Origin: Rhodospirillales bacterium
GTDB lineage: Bacteria; Pseudomonadota; Alphaproteobacteria; Rhodospirillales; Shumkoniaceae
Length of the DNA stretch: 64,000 nt
Assembly: GCA_018432935.1 (NCBI GenBank)
Contig: JAHDSF010000012.1
Coordinates: 62,001-126,000, forward strand
Direction of reading: 5' to 3'
Below, one piece after another: positions 34,471 through 44,901 of the stretch. Position numbers and translations under genes: made by a program. The notes beneath the pieces are model-generated. The model saw only the letters and a list, made by a program, of their open reading frames with translations, was not told the DNA's origin and did not search any database. Numbering within the stretch: position 1 is the first letter of the stretch; every line of letters begins with the position of its first letter.

Positions 34471-37154
34471 CGCGACAGCCTCTGCATGATCGCCGGGGCG
34501 TGGACCTGGTCGGCCTTGTAGTTGCCTGTCAGCACGTACATCACGAGGTTGACGCCGAACCTGAGCGCCCGCTCGCGTTGTCGCTCGCCGTCTGGCACGA
34601 CCGCGAACATCGGCATGTGCGCCGGGTTGAGCGCCCACGCCGCCGCCCAGTCGTGGCTGCCGACGATGACCGGGGAGACGCCGTCGTTATCGGCCTCGGG
34701 GTTGGCCTGCACCCACACGGTGCCGCCCGCCCAACGGCCGGGGAACCGCTCCTGGTCCTGCTCCAGCAGGTAGAAGGTGCGGCTCAGCACATGTCCTTGC
34801 GGCACCGGGCGCAGAACAGGAAGCTGGAGCGAGCCGCCGAGGCCCGCCAGAGCCGCCGACGCCTCGCCGCCGCCGCCGTCACGGGTGTCGAACAGCACGG
34901 TGCCGCCATTGCGCATGAAGGCGTTGACGTGCTCCGCCGCCAGCTCGTCCGGCTGGGTGTCGGCCGTCACCGGCCAGTACAGCAGCGGATAAAGGGCCAG
35001 ATCGTCGCGCGCCGGATCGACCCCCACGGGGTCGCCGAGCTCGACCGCGGTGCGGCGGTTGACCACCACGCTCAACCCCCACAGCCCGGCGCGGCTGATC
35101 TCGTCGACCTCGGAGTCGCCGCTGAGGACGTAGGCGAGCCGCGTCGAGTTGGCAGCCTCGAGCGCCGCCACCTCGTCGGCGGCGTGGCCGTCGGCAGCTC
35201 CGAGCAGCGCCAGCGCGGCGAGCGCCGCTGCGGCCGGCCGCGCGAACCGCGGCAGCAGCCCCCGCAACAGCAGGGCGATGATCATGTCGCAGAGAAAAAG
35301 CAGCAGGGCCATTGTCCACAGATAGGGCGCCAGATGGTGCTCGCGCTGGGCGCCGAAGGCCCGCGCTTCCGCCTCGGCGGTCTGGAACGGCGCCATGGTG
35401 GCGACGAACGGCGACAGATTGAGCGCCCGGCGCACGTCACCCTGACCGTAGAGACCGGGAGGGTGCTGAGGCCCCGGCCGCACGTCCGCCGCATCGGGCG
35501 GCAGCGCCCGTGCCTCGGCATGCTCGGCACCACCCCGACCGAAGCCGTCGAGCAGGTCGAGCGGGGGCATCGGCACGCCGCCGCTGGCCGAGGTCACGCC
35601 CTTGCTGATGCCGACGAAGCGACGCAGCATGTCCACGAACAGGCTGGAGACCGTCAGGTTGGACCAGCCCGGCACGGTCGCCGTATGGACCAGCACCAGC
35701 CAGCCCTCGCCCCGGCGCTCCCCGGTCACGACCGGGGTGCCGTCGGCGAGCCTCGCCCAGGTCTTGGTGGAAAGGTCGATGGCCGGCTCGGCGAGCACCT
35801 GGGTGGCGATCGTCACGTCCCTGGGCACGTCGAGGCCGCCGAGCGGGGAGTCGGGCGGGAACGGCGCCAGCGGCTCGGGCCGCGCCCATGACAGCGCCCC
35901 GCCCAGGTTTCGGGTGCCCGGCCGCAACCGCACCGGCAGCAGCGGCGGCTCGCTGTTTTCGGACGCCATGCGGGCGAGATTGGGACCGGCGAACCGCACC
36001 AGCACCCCGCCCTGCTCGATCCACGCGGTCAGCCGCTGCACGGAGTCGGCATCGAATCCCGGCGGATCGGCCAGGATCATCAGCGAAAGCGGCTGCTCCA
36101 GCAGCTCGCGGACGCCACCGGTCCGCACATCGGCGAAGGGGGAGATCGCACGCCGCGCATAATGGCGGGGATCGAGCAGCGGCTGCTGCACGGTGGAGCC
36201 GCCGGAATCGGCGATCCCCACCGGCCGACGGCGCCAGCGCTCATCAAGCAGGGCTACCGACGCCGCGGTTTCGCCACCCTCGATCTCGATGCGGGCGACC
36301 CGCTCCAGCAGCTCGGGCGGCAATGCCAGGCGCGCATTGGCTTCGCGCGCATCGGCGGCGAACGTGGCCTGGCCGCGCGCCAGCGGGCGCCCCTGCTCGT
36401 CCCGCGCCAGCAGGCCCACCTGCTGCGTTCCCGCGGCAACCGGACGGGAGACCCGGACAGCCATGGCGTCGGCCATGCGCTCGGGCTGTTGCAGGACCAG
36501 GGGCAGGTTCTCCGGCGTCGGCGTCAGCACGGTCAGCGGTCCGGCCTCGCGCAGGGCCGCCATGGTCGGCTGGACCTCGGGCTTATCGAGGCCGTCGGTG
36601 AGCCAGAAAACAGTGGCACCCTGAAGCGATCGCCCCAGCGTCACCGCCGCCTGCGTGGCATCCGCCGGCCACGGCCTGGGCCGCAGCACTCCCAGCCGCT
36701 CGCGCGCCTCGCGCGGCGCCAGCAGTTCGGGCTCCGTCAGAGGATCGGCCGTGGTCATGACCGCGACGGCGCGGTCCGCCCGCTCGGCGGCCTCCACCAG
36801 CGCCGCCGCCTCCTGGGTCGAGGCGGTCCAGTTGCGCCCCGCGGCCCAGCCGTTGTCGAGCAGGAGTGCGACCGGCCCGCCGCCCGGAGCCAGCGCGATT
36901 GCGTTCCACACCGGCCGGGCCAGCGCCAAGATCACCAGCGTGCAGATCAGAAGCCGGAGGGCGACCAGCCACCACGGCGTCCGCGACGGCGTCTCCTGGC
37001 GCGAGGTCAAGCCCAGCAGGAGCCGCAGCGGGGGGAACCAGATCCGCTTCGGCGCGGGCGGCGTCGCCCGCAGCAGCCACCATAACGCGGGCAGGGCCGC
37101 CAAGGCGGCCAGCGCCCACGGAGACAGGAACACGAGCGGGCCTAGCAGCGACAT
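34467..37154 (-). CDS. BatA-N/DUF4159 membrane protein
   Basis: An 895-residue protein. The N terminus (residues 1-85) has the BatA-like pair of membrane helices with LSPWALAALAALPALWWLLRA, then IWFPPLRLLLGL. A von Willebrand-like part follows (VALLLDNGWAAG at about 100), then a long beta-rich region, membrane helices near 630-690 and a C-terminal DUF4159 domain (about 700-890) with LALYPLLYWPV and GGTVLFDTRDGG. ATG 37154 has GGAGGG eight bases upstream and lies 4 bases after the DUF58 stop. It belongs to the MoxR locus. Confidence 0.85.
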   Translation of the reverse strand: MSLLGPLVFLSPWALAALAALPALWWLLRATPPAPKRIWFPPLRLLLGLTSRQETPSRTPWWLVALRLLICTLVILALARPVWNAIALAPGGGPVALLLDNGWAAGRNWTASTQEAAALVEAAERADRAVAVMTTADPLTEPELLAPREARERLGVLRPRPWPADATQAAVTLGRSLQGATVFWLTDGLDKPEVQPTMAALREAGPLTVLTPTPENLPLVLQQPERMADAMAVRVSRPVAAGTQQVGLLARDEQGRPLARGQATFAADAREANARLALPPELLERVARIEIEGGETAASVALLDERWRRRPVGIADSGGSTVQQPLLDPRHYARRAISPFADVRTGGVRELLEQPLSLMILADPPGFDADSVQRLTAWIEQGGVLVRFAGPNLARMASENSEPPLLPVRLRPGTRNLGGALSWARPEPLAPFPPDSPLGGLDVPRDVTIATQVLAEPAIDLSTKTWARLADGTPVVTGERRGEGWLVLVHTATVPGWSNLTVSSLFVDMLRRFVGISKGVTSASGGVPMPPLDLLDGFGRGGAEHAEARALPPDAADVRPGPQHPPGLYGQGDVRRALNLSPFVATMAPFQTAEAEARAFGAQREHHLAPYLWTMALLLFLCDMIIALLLRGLLPRFARPAAAALAALALLGAADGHAADEVAALEAANSTRLAYVLSGDSEVDEISRAGLWGLSVVVNRRTAVELGDPVGVDPARDDLALYPLLYWPVTADTQPDELAAEHVNAFMRNGGTVLFDTRDGGGGEASAALAGLGGSLQLPVLRPVPQGHVLSRTFYLLEQDQERFPGRWAGGTVWVQANPEADNDGVSPVIVGSHDWAAAWALNPAHMPMFAVVPDGERQRERALRFGVNLVMYVLTGNYKADQVHAPAIMQRLSR

Positions 37155-37158
37155 CGAC

Positions 37159-38031
37159 TCAACGCCCTCCAAGAGCCTGGTGCAGGGCCAGCAGCGCCAT
37201 CTGCGGCGGACGGTCGGTACGGTGCACCAGGTAGTTCCAACCCCAGGCCCGGGCCGCCGCGGCCAGGGCCCGATCGTGGGATTCCGCGCGGGTCAGGTAT
37301 TCCTCCCGCACCGTCTCAGCGCGGCCGATCAGGGTCTGCGCCCGGGCATCGGCATCCTGGAAGCGAACCCGTCCCGCGAACGGAAACTCGGCCTCGGCTG
37401 GATCGATGATCCGCACGACCTGCCCCTTCACACCCTGTCCGGCGTAATGAGCGAACAGGCTCGCCGCCTCTTCCGGCGGCGCCAGGAAATCGCCAAACAG
37501 CACGGCCCGGGCGTGACGCGGCAGCCGCGTCCGCACCGGCAGCTCGCCGGCCGCCGCCTCGCCGCTGCCGACCAGGGCGGCGAGCCGGGCCGGCATCGCC
37601 CGGCCCCCCATCGGCGCCCGCGAAACCCCCAGCAGGGCCGCCCTTTCTCCGGCCCGCGACAACAGGAAGGCGAGCGCGAGCAGGAGCAGGTCGGCCCGCG
37701 ACCGCTTGCTGTCGAGGACCTGGTCCGAGCGGTAGTCCATCGAAGGCGAGCCGGCGCGCCACAGCCACACGGTCTGCGCCGCCTCCCATTCGGTCTCCCG
37801 CACGAACACGGCGTCGCCCTTCGCGGTCTGCCGCCAGTCGACCTGGGTGACGGCGTCGCCGGGCTGATAGCGCCGGAACTGCCAGAAGGTCTCGCCGATG
37901 CCGACGCGACGCCGGCCGTGCACCCCTTGCGAGACCGACATCGCTACGCGCTCTGCCGCAACCAGCAGCGGCGGGAAGCGGGCCGCCAGCTCTTCCGCGC
38001 GGTGACGGACGGAGGTCGCCGGTGTCGCCAT
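37159..38031 (-). CDS. DUF58 domain protein
   Basis: A 290-residue DUF58/vWA-like protein: FWQFRRYQPGDAVTQVDWRQTAK (about 50-72, split here) is the family signature, followed by VFVRETEWE and a Rossmann-like C-terminal half with HARAVLFGDFLAPPEEAAS. DUF58 proteins accompany MoxR ATPases and act with them at the membrane. ATG 38031 follows GAGGGGG and overlaps the end of moxR, whose stop is at 38039-38041; the separation is 7 bases. Confidence 0.9.
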   Translation of the reverse strand: MATPATSVRHRAEELAARFPPLLVAAERVAMSVSQGVHGRRRVGIGETFWQFRRYQPGDAVTQVDWRQTAKGDAVFVRETEWEAAQTVWLWRAGSPSMDYRSDQVLDSKRSRADLLLLALAFLLSRAGERAALLGVSRAPMGGRAMPARLAALVGSGEAAAGELPVRTRLPRHARAVLFGDFLAPPEEAASLFAHYAGQGVKGQVVRIIDPAEAEFPFAGRVRFQDADARAQTLIGRAETVREEYLTRAESHDRALAAAARAWGWNYLVHRTDRPPQMALLALHQALGGR

Positions 38032-38038
38032 CGCCCCC

Positions 38039-39052
<1,014 letters not shown>

Positions 39053-39089
39053 TGCGGCATCTCCACGTCAGGGCGGGGTTTCGGTAAAG

Positions 39090-39659
39090 ATGGATCGGGC
39101 ACTGCACAATTCCAACGACTCGAGGTCCGGACCTCCCGGGCTCGTGACCTTGGTCGTCGACGAACCCTGTCCCGATCTCGGGATCAGGATCGATAGCCAA
39201 GGCGTATGGCTGCACGAGGGAATGCCGATCCGGCGCGAAAGCCTGTTGCATCTGCTTGCCTCCGCCCTCCGCCGCGAGCCCGATGGCAGCTACATCATCG
39301 ACCTGCCGACCGAACGCGGCCGGATCGAGGTCGATGACGCCCCATTCCTGGGGGTCGAGCTGTATACCTCGCACGGCGGCGCGGGTCGGACGGTCAGCCT
39401 GCGCACCAATATGGACGAAATCGTGGCGATCGACGATGATCATCCATTGCGCGTGGTCACCGATCCCGTGACTGGAGAACCGGCACCGTACGTTACGGTT
39501 CGCACCGGGCTGGAAGCCAAGCTTACGCGATCGACCTTTTACGACCTCGTCGGACTGGGACAGGAAGAAGAGACTGAATGCGGCAGAATCTACGGACTCT
39601 GGAGCAGCGGCCGGTTCTTCCCGATCGGCAAAATGGAGGACGGGGAAGCGTCGCGCTGA
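39090..39659 (+). CDS. DUF1285 protein
   Basis: A 189-residue protein of the DUF1285 family: WLHEGMPIRRESLLHLLASAL, DGSYIIDLPTERGRIEVDDAPF, and a C-terminal YGLWSSGRFFPIG. Structures of this family show two beta-rich domains; function is unknown. ATG 39090 has a weak ribosome site, but the family N terminus follows. The 3' end overlaps the NUDIX reading frame by up to 82 bases. Confidence 0.85.
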   Translation: MDRALHNSNDSRSGPPGLVTLVVDEPCPDLGIRIDSQGVWLHEGMPIRRESLLHLLASALRREPDGSYIIDLPTERGRIEVDDAPFLGVELYTSHGGAGRTVSLRTNMDEIVAIDDDHPLRVVTDPVTGEPAPYVTVRTGLEAKLTRSTFYDLVGLGQEEETECGRIYGLWSSGRFFPIGKMEDGEASR

Positions 39660-40273
39660 ACGTCGACCGCCTCGTCCGCGCCTTCGCCGTCCCGGCGGCC
39701 GCCGCGCTTTCAGCCGGCAATCTGCCGTTGCGGGGCGATCACACACTAAACCCCGACCTGTTCCCCGATGCACCTCTGGTTCCCGCCGCGGTGCTGGTGC
39801 CGATCGTGGAACGGGAGGCCGGGTTGACGGTGCTGTTCACTCTGCGGGCGCCGCACCTCCTCAACCATGCCGGCCAGATCAGCTTTCCCGGCGGCCGCAT
39901 GGAGCCGGGGGACGGCACCCCGCGCGAGACCGCCCTGCGCGAGACCGAAGAGGAGATCGGGCTGACCCGCGACAGAATCGAGATCATCGGCCAGCTCGAG
40001 GACTACGTCACCCGGACCGGATTCCGCATCACGCCGATCGTGGCCGTGGTCAAGCCGCCGTTCGCCCTCCGGCCCGATCCGGTGGAAGTGGCGGAGGTGT
40101 TCGAGGTGCCGCTCGATTTCCTGCTCGATTCTGCCAACCACCAGCGGCACACCCGGCTGATCGGCGGCCGCGAGCGGGCGTACTACGCGATGCCGTACGG
40201 CGAGCACTACATCTGGGGTGCCACGGCCGGCATGCTGAAATGCCTGTATGAACTGGTCCGCGGTGACCCATGA
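39578..40273 (+). CDS. NUDIX hydrolase, CoA pyrophosphatase type
   Basis: A 231-residue frame. The NUDIX box is GGRMEPGDGTPRETALRE then TEEEIGL, preceded by LFTLRAPHLLNHAGQISFPGG, the signature of CoA pyrophosphatases (NudL/YeaB). The end is typical too: YYAMPYGEHYIWGATAGML. ATG 39578 (with AGGAAGAAGAG upstream) is the only ATG, GTG or TTG before the conserved core, but it lies inside DUF1285; a non-canonical start nearer 39656 cannot be excluded. The TGA overlaps the ATG of DUF6111. It hydrolyses CoA or its derivatives to 4'-phosphopantetheine and ADP. Confidence 0.88.
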   Translation: MRQNLRTLEQRPVLPDRQNGGRGSVALNVDRLVRAFAVPAAAALSAGNLPLRGDHTLNPDLFPDAPLVPAAVLVPIVEREAGLTVLFTLRAPHLLNHAGQISFPGGRMEPGDGTPRETALRETEEEIGLTRDRIEIIGQLEDYVTRTGFRITPIVAVVKPPFALRPDPVEVAEVFEVPLDFLLDSANHQRHTRLIGGRERAYYAMPYGEHYIWGATAGMLKCLYELVRGDP

Positions 40274-40548
40274 GCAGGGTTCTCCTCAGCTACGTCCTGC
40301 CGCTCCTGCTGCCCACCGCGATCTACTTCGCCTGGGCCTGGTTCGCCAACTCGCGGGCCGACAAGTCGAGCGGAACGGCTGCGGCGGCGCGGCGCACCTA
40401 CCCCTGGTTCTGGCTTGCCGTCTCGGGTTTTGTCCTGATGGTGACGGTGATGGCGGTGACGACCTTCATCGAAGGCAGCGCCCCGGGATCGACATACCAC
40501 CCGCCCCAGTACCGGGACGGCGTCATCATCCCCGGGTATTTCGAGTAG
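40270..40548 (+). CDS. Small membrane protein, DUF6111-like
   Basis: A 92-residue protein with two hydrophobic segments (about 5-25 and 45-66) and a conserved-looking C terminus YHPPQYRDGVIIPGYFE. It matches the DUF6111 family that sits between NUDIX and CCA-transferase genes in Rhodospirillales relatives. ATG overlaps the preceding TGA; the CCA transferase ATG follows 2 bases after its stop. Role unknown. Confidence 0.75.
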   Translation: MSRVLLSYVLPLLLPTAIYFAWAWFANSRADKSSGTAAAARRTYPWFWLAVSGFVLMVTVMAVTTFIEGSAPGSTYHPPQYRDGVIIPGYFE

Positions 40549-40550
40549 CG

Positions 40551-41876
40551 ATGAGCCCGCTTCGCCTGGAGCCGCGCCCCGAACCGACGGGGAAGATCGC
40601 GCCACAGCCCTGGATGGCCGCACCGGCGACCGTCGCCGTGATGACGGCCCTGGCCGCCGGCGGCAAGCCTGCCCGATTCGTCGGCGGCTGTGTCCGCGAT
40701 GCCCTGGCGCGGCAACCAGTCGGGGACGTCGACATCGCAACGCCGGAGCCGCCCGAGCGGGTCATGGAGCTGCTGGCGGAGGCCGGCATCAAGACGGTGC
40801 CGACCGGCCTCAAGCACGGCACTGTGACGGCGGTGGTGCAGCGGCGCCCGTTCGAGATCACCACCCTGCGGGTCGACGTCGAGACCGACGGCCGCCACGC
40901 CAAGGTGGCCTTCACCGACGACTGGACGGCCGATGCGGCGAGACGCGACTTCACCATCAACGCAATGTCGTGCTCGGCCGACGGCGACGTTTTCGACCCG
41001 TTCGGCGGCATCGCCGATCTGGCCGAAGGACGGGTGCGCTTCGTCGGCGAGCCGCGCCGCCGCATCGAAGAGGATGTGCTGCGGATCCTGCGCTTCTTCC
41101 GGTTCCAGGCACGTTACGGACAACCGCCCGCCGACGTCGATGCGCTGGAGGCCTGTCGCACCTTGGCCCACCTGCTGCCGACCCTGTCGGGCGAGCGGGT
41201 GCGGGCCGAGCTGTTCAAGATCCTGCTTGCGCCCGGTCCTGCCGATTCGGTGCAGCTGATGATCGGCACCGGCATCTTCCGCCACCTGTTGCCCGAGGTC
41301 GCCGATGTCGGGCGGCTGCGGGTCGCCGCCTGGCTCGAATCCGACGCGATGCGGATCGCCGGTATCGCTCCCGATGCGTTGCGGCGTTTCGCCGCCGCGC
41401 TGCGCGGCGACGGCCTCGATGCCAAGGCCCTGGCCGACCGTCTGCGCCTGTCGAACCACGAGCGCGAGCGGCTGGCAGTGATGGCGGCGCCCCCCTTCAC
41501 GGTCGCCCCCGAGATGAGCCGGCACGAGGTATCGGTGCTGCTGCACTGCCATGGGCCGCAGGCGGTGCGCGACGTGGCGCTGCTCGCCTGGGCGGGCGAG
41601 CGGGCGACCGGACCCCGGGCGCCGCACGCGCGCTCCGAGGCATGGATGGAGATCCTCGCCGCCGCCGACGGGTGGAGCCCCAAGCGGCTTCCCGTCAAGG
41701 GCGACGACATTCGCGGCCTGGGCGTGCCTCCGGGGCCGCAAGTGGGAAAGCTGTTGCGGGAAACCGAGCAATGGTGGATAGCGGGGGACTTCGAGGCGTC
41801 GCGCGAGGCCTGCCTGGCCTTCATGCGCAACCGCCTCGAGTTCGGCGGCCAGGGCGACGGAGGTCGAGGTGCGTAA
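40551..41876 (+). CDS. cca: CCA tRNA nucleotidyltransferase
   Basis: A 441-residue class II tRNA nucleotidyltransferase that adds or repairs the 3' CCA of tRNAs. Visible motifs: ARFVGGCVRDALARQPVGDVDIAT (residues about 41-64, with Gly45-Gly46 and metal acids Asp59 and Asp61), the motif B AARRDFTINAM, and RRRIEEDVLRILRFFRFQARYG, the neck region that reads CTP and ATP. It lies in the DUF1285-NUDIX-DUF6111-cca-aldolase unit. The start ATG 40551 is followed at once by family sequence. The end overlaps the aldolase start by 8 bases. Confidence 0.94.
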   Translation: MSPLRLEPRPEPTGKIAPQPWMAAPATVAVMTALAAGGKPARFVGGCVRDALARQPVGDVDIATPEPPERVMELLAEAGIKTVPTGLKHGTVTAVVQRRPFEITTLRVDVETDGRHAKVAFTDDWTADAARRDFTINAMSCSADGDVFDPFGGIADLAEGRVRFVGEPRRRIEEDVLRILRFFRFQARYGQPPADVDALEACRTLAHLLPTLSGERVRAELFKILLAPGPADSVQLMIGTGIFRHLLPEVADVGRLRVAAWLESDAMRIAGIAPDALRRFAAALRGDGLDAKALADRLRLSNHERERLAVMAAPPFTVAPEMSRHEVSVLLHCHGPQAVRDVALLAWAGERATGPRAPHARSEAWMEILAAADGWSPKRLPVKGDDIRGLGVPPGPQVGKLLRETEQWWIAGDFEASREACLAFMRNRLEFGGQGDGGRGA

Positions 41877-42654
41877 CCGGATGAAGCAGAAGCTGCTGGC
41901 AGGGCAGCCCGCGTTCGGGGTCTCGGTGATGATTCCCTCGCCGCAGATCGTCGAGATGATCGGCGGCCTCGGCTTCGACTGGGTGCTGCTCGACTGCGAG
42001 CACGGCACCATCGCCCTCGAATCGCTCGAACTGATGATCATGGCCGCCGAAGCCGCCGGCATCACCCCGATCGTACGGCCGGCGAACAAGGAGCCGTCGA
42101 GCATCGTCCGCGTCATGGACCGCGGCGCCATGGGTGTCCAGGTGCCCCACGTCATGAACCCGGCGGACGCCCGCGACGCGGTGGAGGCGGTCAAGTTCCA
42201 TCCGCTGGGCCAGCGCGGCCTTGCCGCCGGCACCCGAGCCGCCCGCTACGACTACAAGGGCGACCTCGACGCCTTCGTGCACGAGGCCAACGACGAAACC
42301 CTGGTCTGCGTGCAGATCGAGGACGAGGATGCCGTCCCCCACGCCGAAGGAATTGCCGCGGTGAACGGCATCGACGTCGTGTTCGTGGGACCGTCCGACC
42401 TGTCGCAGTCGATGGGCTATCCGGGCCGGCCGGCGACCCAGGTCGTGCGCGACGCGATCGACGACGTGGTGGCGGCGACCCTGGCCGCCGGCAAGGTGGC
42501 CGGGCTGCCGGCGACCGCCGAGGCGCTGGCCGACACCCTGGAGCGGGGCATCCTGTACACCTACACCCACCTGCCCAAGCTGCTCGCCGCCGGCGCTCGC
42601 GCCTACCACGACAGGACGCCGAAGGACACCAAAGTCCTCGCTTTCCCGCATTAG
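41869..42654 (+). CDS. HpcH/HpaI family aldolase
   Basis: A 261-residue class II pyruvate-type aldolase. Typical elements: FGVSVMIPSPQIVEMIG, VLLDCEHGTIALES (metal/phosphate site), VQIEDEDAV and VFVGPSDLSQSMG. Such enzymes cleave 4-hydroxy-2-keto acids to pyruvate and an aldehyde. The start is GTG 41869 behind GGAGG, overlapping cca. It may belong with catabolic genes rather than with cca; pairing with the tRNA gene could be chance. Confidence 0.88.
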   Translation: MRNRMKQKLLAGQPAFGVSVMIPSPQIVEMIGGLGFDWVLLDCEHGTIALESLELMIMAAEAAGITPIVRPANKEPSSIVRVMDRGAMGVQVPHVMNPADARDAVEAVKFHPLGQRGLAAGTRAARYDYKGDLDAFVHEANDETLVCVQIEDEDAVPHAEGIAAVNGIDVVFVGPSDLSQSMGYPGRPATQVVRDAIDDVVAATLAAGKVAGLPATAEALADTLERGILYTYTHLPKLLAAGARAYHDRTPKDTKVLAFPH

Positions 42655-42755
42655 GAGCAGTCGTCCGCCCGTCTTCTCGTTGACACCGGCCGCCTTAACC
42701 TTCACGCTTGCTGTGGGGGCAGTGTTCGCGTTTTCCGACGCTTGGGGGGATTTCC

Positions 42756-43823
42756 ATGGACATGGCGACGGCGGCGCAGCCGGGGGTGTTCCGGTTTGCC
42801 GACGCGCCGGGCCTGATGCGGCTTCTGCTCAGGAATCTGGCGCTCAACGTGGTCACGCTCGGCTTCTACCGCTTCTGGGCCAGGACCCATCTGCGGCGCC
42901 ACATCTGGGGACGAATTGAGGTCGCCGGCGATCCTCTCGAGTACACCGGCACCGGCGGCGAGCTGTTCAAGGGCTTCCTGATCGCGCTGGCGGTGCTGCT
43001 GCCGCTGTTCACCCTCTACGGCATCGCCGAGGCGGTGCTGCCCCAGGACGAGGTCTCGATCGCCGTCCGCTCCGCCCTGTTCTACGGCGTGCTCGGAATT
43101 CTCTTCCTGGTCGCCGTGTTCCGGGCCCGCCGCTACCGCCTGTCGCGAACGATGTGGCGCGGCATCCGTTTCGGCCAGGACGGCTCGGCCGGCCGCTACA
43201 TCGTCGGCTCCTGCCTGTGGGCCCTGGCAACCGCGCTCACGCTGTCCCTCGCCCTGCCGTGGTGGCGGATGTGGGAGCAGCGACTGCTGATGAACGCGAC
43301 CCTGTTCGGCGACCGCCGGTTCGAATGCGACGCCCGCGGCGGGCCGATGTTCAAGTACTGGCTGGTGGTCCTCGTCACCCTCGGCCTCGGCTACGTTTGG
43401 TACCGCGTCCGCGAGGCCCGGCATGTCGCCGCCCACACTAGGCTGGGCGCGGCGTCGTTCGCCTCCACGATGCGAGCGCGCGTGGTTTACGGCCGTGGGC
43501 TGCTGTTCGCCCTGGTCTTCCTGCCCATCGCGGTCGGGCTGTGGTTTGGGGTTTCCGCAGGATTGTTCGAAGAGATTGCCTTAACCGGCTCGATCAACGC
43601 AGTGGCGTGGATGCTTGCCAGCACGGCCGTCCTCGCCATCCTGTTCCTCGTCCTGCAATCCCTGCTGATCTGGCCGCTCTTCTACATTCCCATCTTCCGC
43701 CACGTCTGTGCCACCCTGGCCGTCGACCGCCTCGACGTGCTGGCCGACACCGCCCAGTCGTCGCTGGCGGTGTCAACATCCGGCGAGGGGCTGGCGGATG
43801 CTTTCGACGTCGGTTTCGGGTGA
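42756..43823 (+). CDS. YjgN family (DUF898) membrane protein
   Basis: A 355-residue inner-membrane protein with about six hydrophobic segments. The DUF898 motif appears twice: LALNVVTLGFYRFWARTHLRRHIW near residues 29-52 and the VLVTLGLGYVWYRVREARHVA pattern near 210. ATG 42756 is preceded by GGGGGGA. A TTGACA at 42680-42685 could be a -35 but no -10 was found at the right distance. The M48 peptidase gene begins 4 bases after the stop, a pairing often seen for YjgN. Confidence 0.86.
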   Translation: MDMATAAQPGVFRFADAPGLMRLLLRNLALNVVTLGFYRFWARTHLRRHIWGRIEVAGDPLEYTGTGGELFKGFLIALAVLLPLFTLYGIAEAVLPQDEVSIAVRSALFYGVLGILFLVAVFRARRYRLSRTMWRGIRFGQDGSAGRYIVGSCLWALATALTLSLALPWWRMWEQRLLMNATLFGDRRFECDARGGPMFKYWLVVLVTLGLGYVWYRVREARHVAAHTRLGAASFASTMRARVVYGRGLLFALVFLPIAVGLWFGVSAGLFEEIALTGSINAVAWMLASTAVLAILFLVLQSLLIWPLFYIPIFRHVCATLAVDRLDVLADTAQSSLAVSTSGEGLADAFDVGFG

Positions 43824-43826
43824 GCC

Positions 43827-44876
43827 GTGAGAGAGGGCCGCTACAACGACGGACGGCGGGCGACGGCACATCGCGTGACTGTAGCCTTGGGCCGGGACGT
43901 GATCGCGATCCGCGACGCCGACGAGCTGACCATCGCGCGCTGGCCGCTGTCGGAGGTGCGCTGGCTTGGCAAAACGCGGTTCGCCCGCGGCGACGAACGT
44001 CTTGCGCTGGCCGACCGCGAGGTCGCGAAGGCCCTGCGGCGCTCGCTGCCGCGACCGTCGCGGCGCGGCCTGTGGCGCGGCTTTGCGATCGCCGGCTCGG
44101 CGGTCGCGGCGGTCGTGATGTTCTTCTGGATCGGCCTTCCCCTCATCGCCGGGCAGGTCGCCCGGGCGGTGCCGCCGGCGTGGGAACAACAAAGCGGCTC
44201 CTGGATGGAAAAGCAGGTGGTCCGCTTTTTCGGCGACGATCGGGTCTGCGCCGGTACCGAGGGCCGCGAAGCCCTCGATACGGTCGTGGAGCGGCTGGCC
44301 GCTGCCAGTCCGCCGCGCCTGCCGGTGACGGTGACGGTGGTGGATTCCCCTGTCGTCAACGCACTCGCGCTGCCGGGCGGCCGCATCGTGGTGTTCCGCG
44401 GGCTGATCGATGAGGCCGAGCATCCCAACGAGGTCGCAGGCGTGCTGGCTCACGAAATGGCGCACGCCGATCTCCGCCATCCCACCGAGGTGGCGATCGA
44501 GCGGGTCGGCGGCGCCCTGGTCGTCAGCCTGCTGGTGGGCGATGTGTTCGGCGGCTCCGGGTTCGGCATTGCCGCCCAGACGCTGCTGTCGAGCGCCTAT
44601 TCGCGCGAAGCCGAACGCGCCGCCGACGCGCGGGCTCTGGCGACGATGCAAGCTGCCGACCTGGATGCGGCGCCGTTTGCCGCCTTCTTCGAGCGGCTGG
44701 CGAAGGGTGAAGGCGCGATGCCGGACCTCGGCCAGGCGCTGGCCTTTGCGGACACCCACCCGCCCTCGCGCGAAAGGGCGGAGGCGATGCGCGCCTCCTC
44801 GGGAACCGGCGAGGCGCTGGACGCGGCGCAGTGGCGGATGCTGAAGGCCGTCTGCGGGGACAAATCCCCGCGCTGA
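43827..44876 (+). CDS. M48 family metallopeptidase
   Basis: A 349-residue zinc peptidase. The zinc motif HEMAH is at residues 209-213 with the third ligand in SREAERAADARAL; one membrane segment lies at about 85-108, so the protease domain is probably periplasmic. The N-terminal 80 residues are a soluble beta-rich region as in other YjgN-linked M48 proteins. Start is GTG 43827. With YjgN it forms a two-gene unit likely acting in envelope protein quality control; that role is inference. Confidence 0.88.
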   Translation: MREGRYNDGRRATAHRVTVALGRDVIAIRDADELTIARWPLSEVRWLGKTRFARGDERLALADREVAKALRRSLPRPSRRGLWRGFAIAGSAVAAVVMFFWIGLPLIAGQVARAVPPAWEQQSGSWMEKQVVRFFGDDRVCAGTEGREALDTVVERLAAASPPRLPVTVTVVDSPVVNALALPGGRIVVFRGLIDEAEHPNEVAGVLAHEMAHADLRHPTEVAIERVGGALVVSLLVGDVFGGSGFGIAAQTLLSSAYSREAERAADARALATMQAADLDAAPFAAFFERLAKGEGAMPDLGQALAFADTHPPSRERAEAMRASSGTGEALDAAQWRMLKAVCGDKSPR

Positions 44877-44901
44877 GGCCGGCAGCACCCGCCGCCGGGA
44901 A

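Noticed and set aside
40398-42233. Minus-strand reading frame of 611 codons
   Set aside because: Antisense to cca and the aldolase, both with clear motifs; the opposing translation has none.
42680-42685. A TTGACA promoter for the YjgN-M48 pair
   Set aside because: The hexamer is perfect, but no -10-like box lies 16-18 bases downstream, so it is not called as a promoter.
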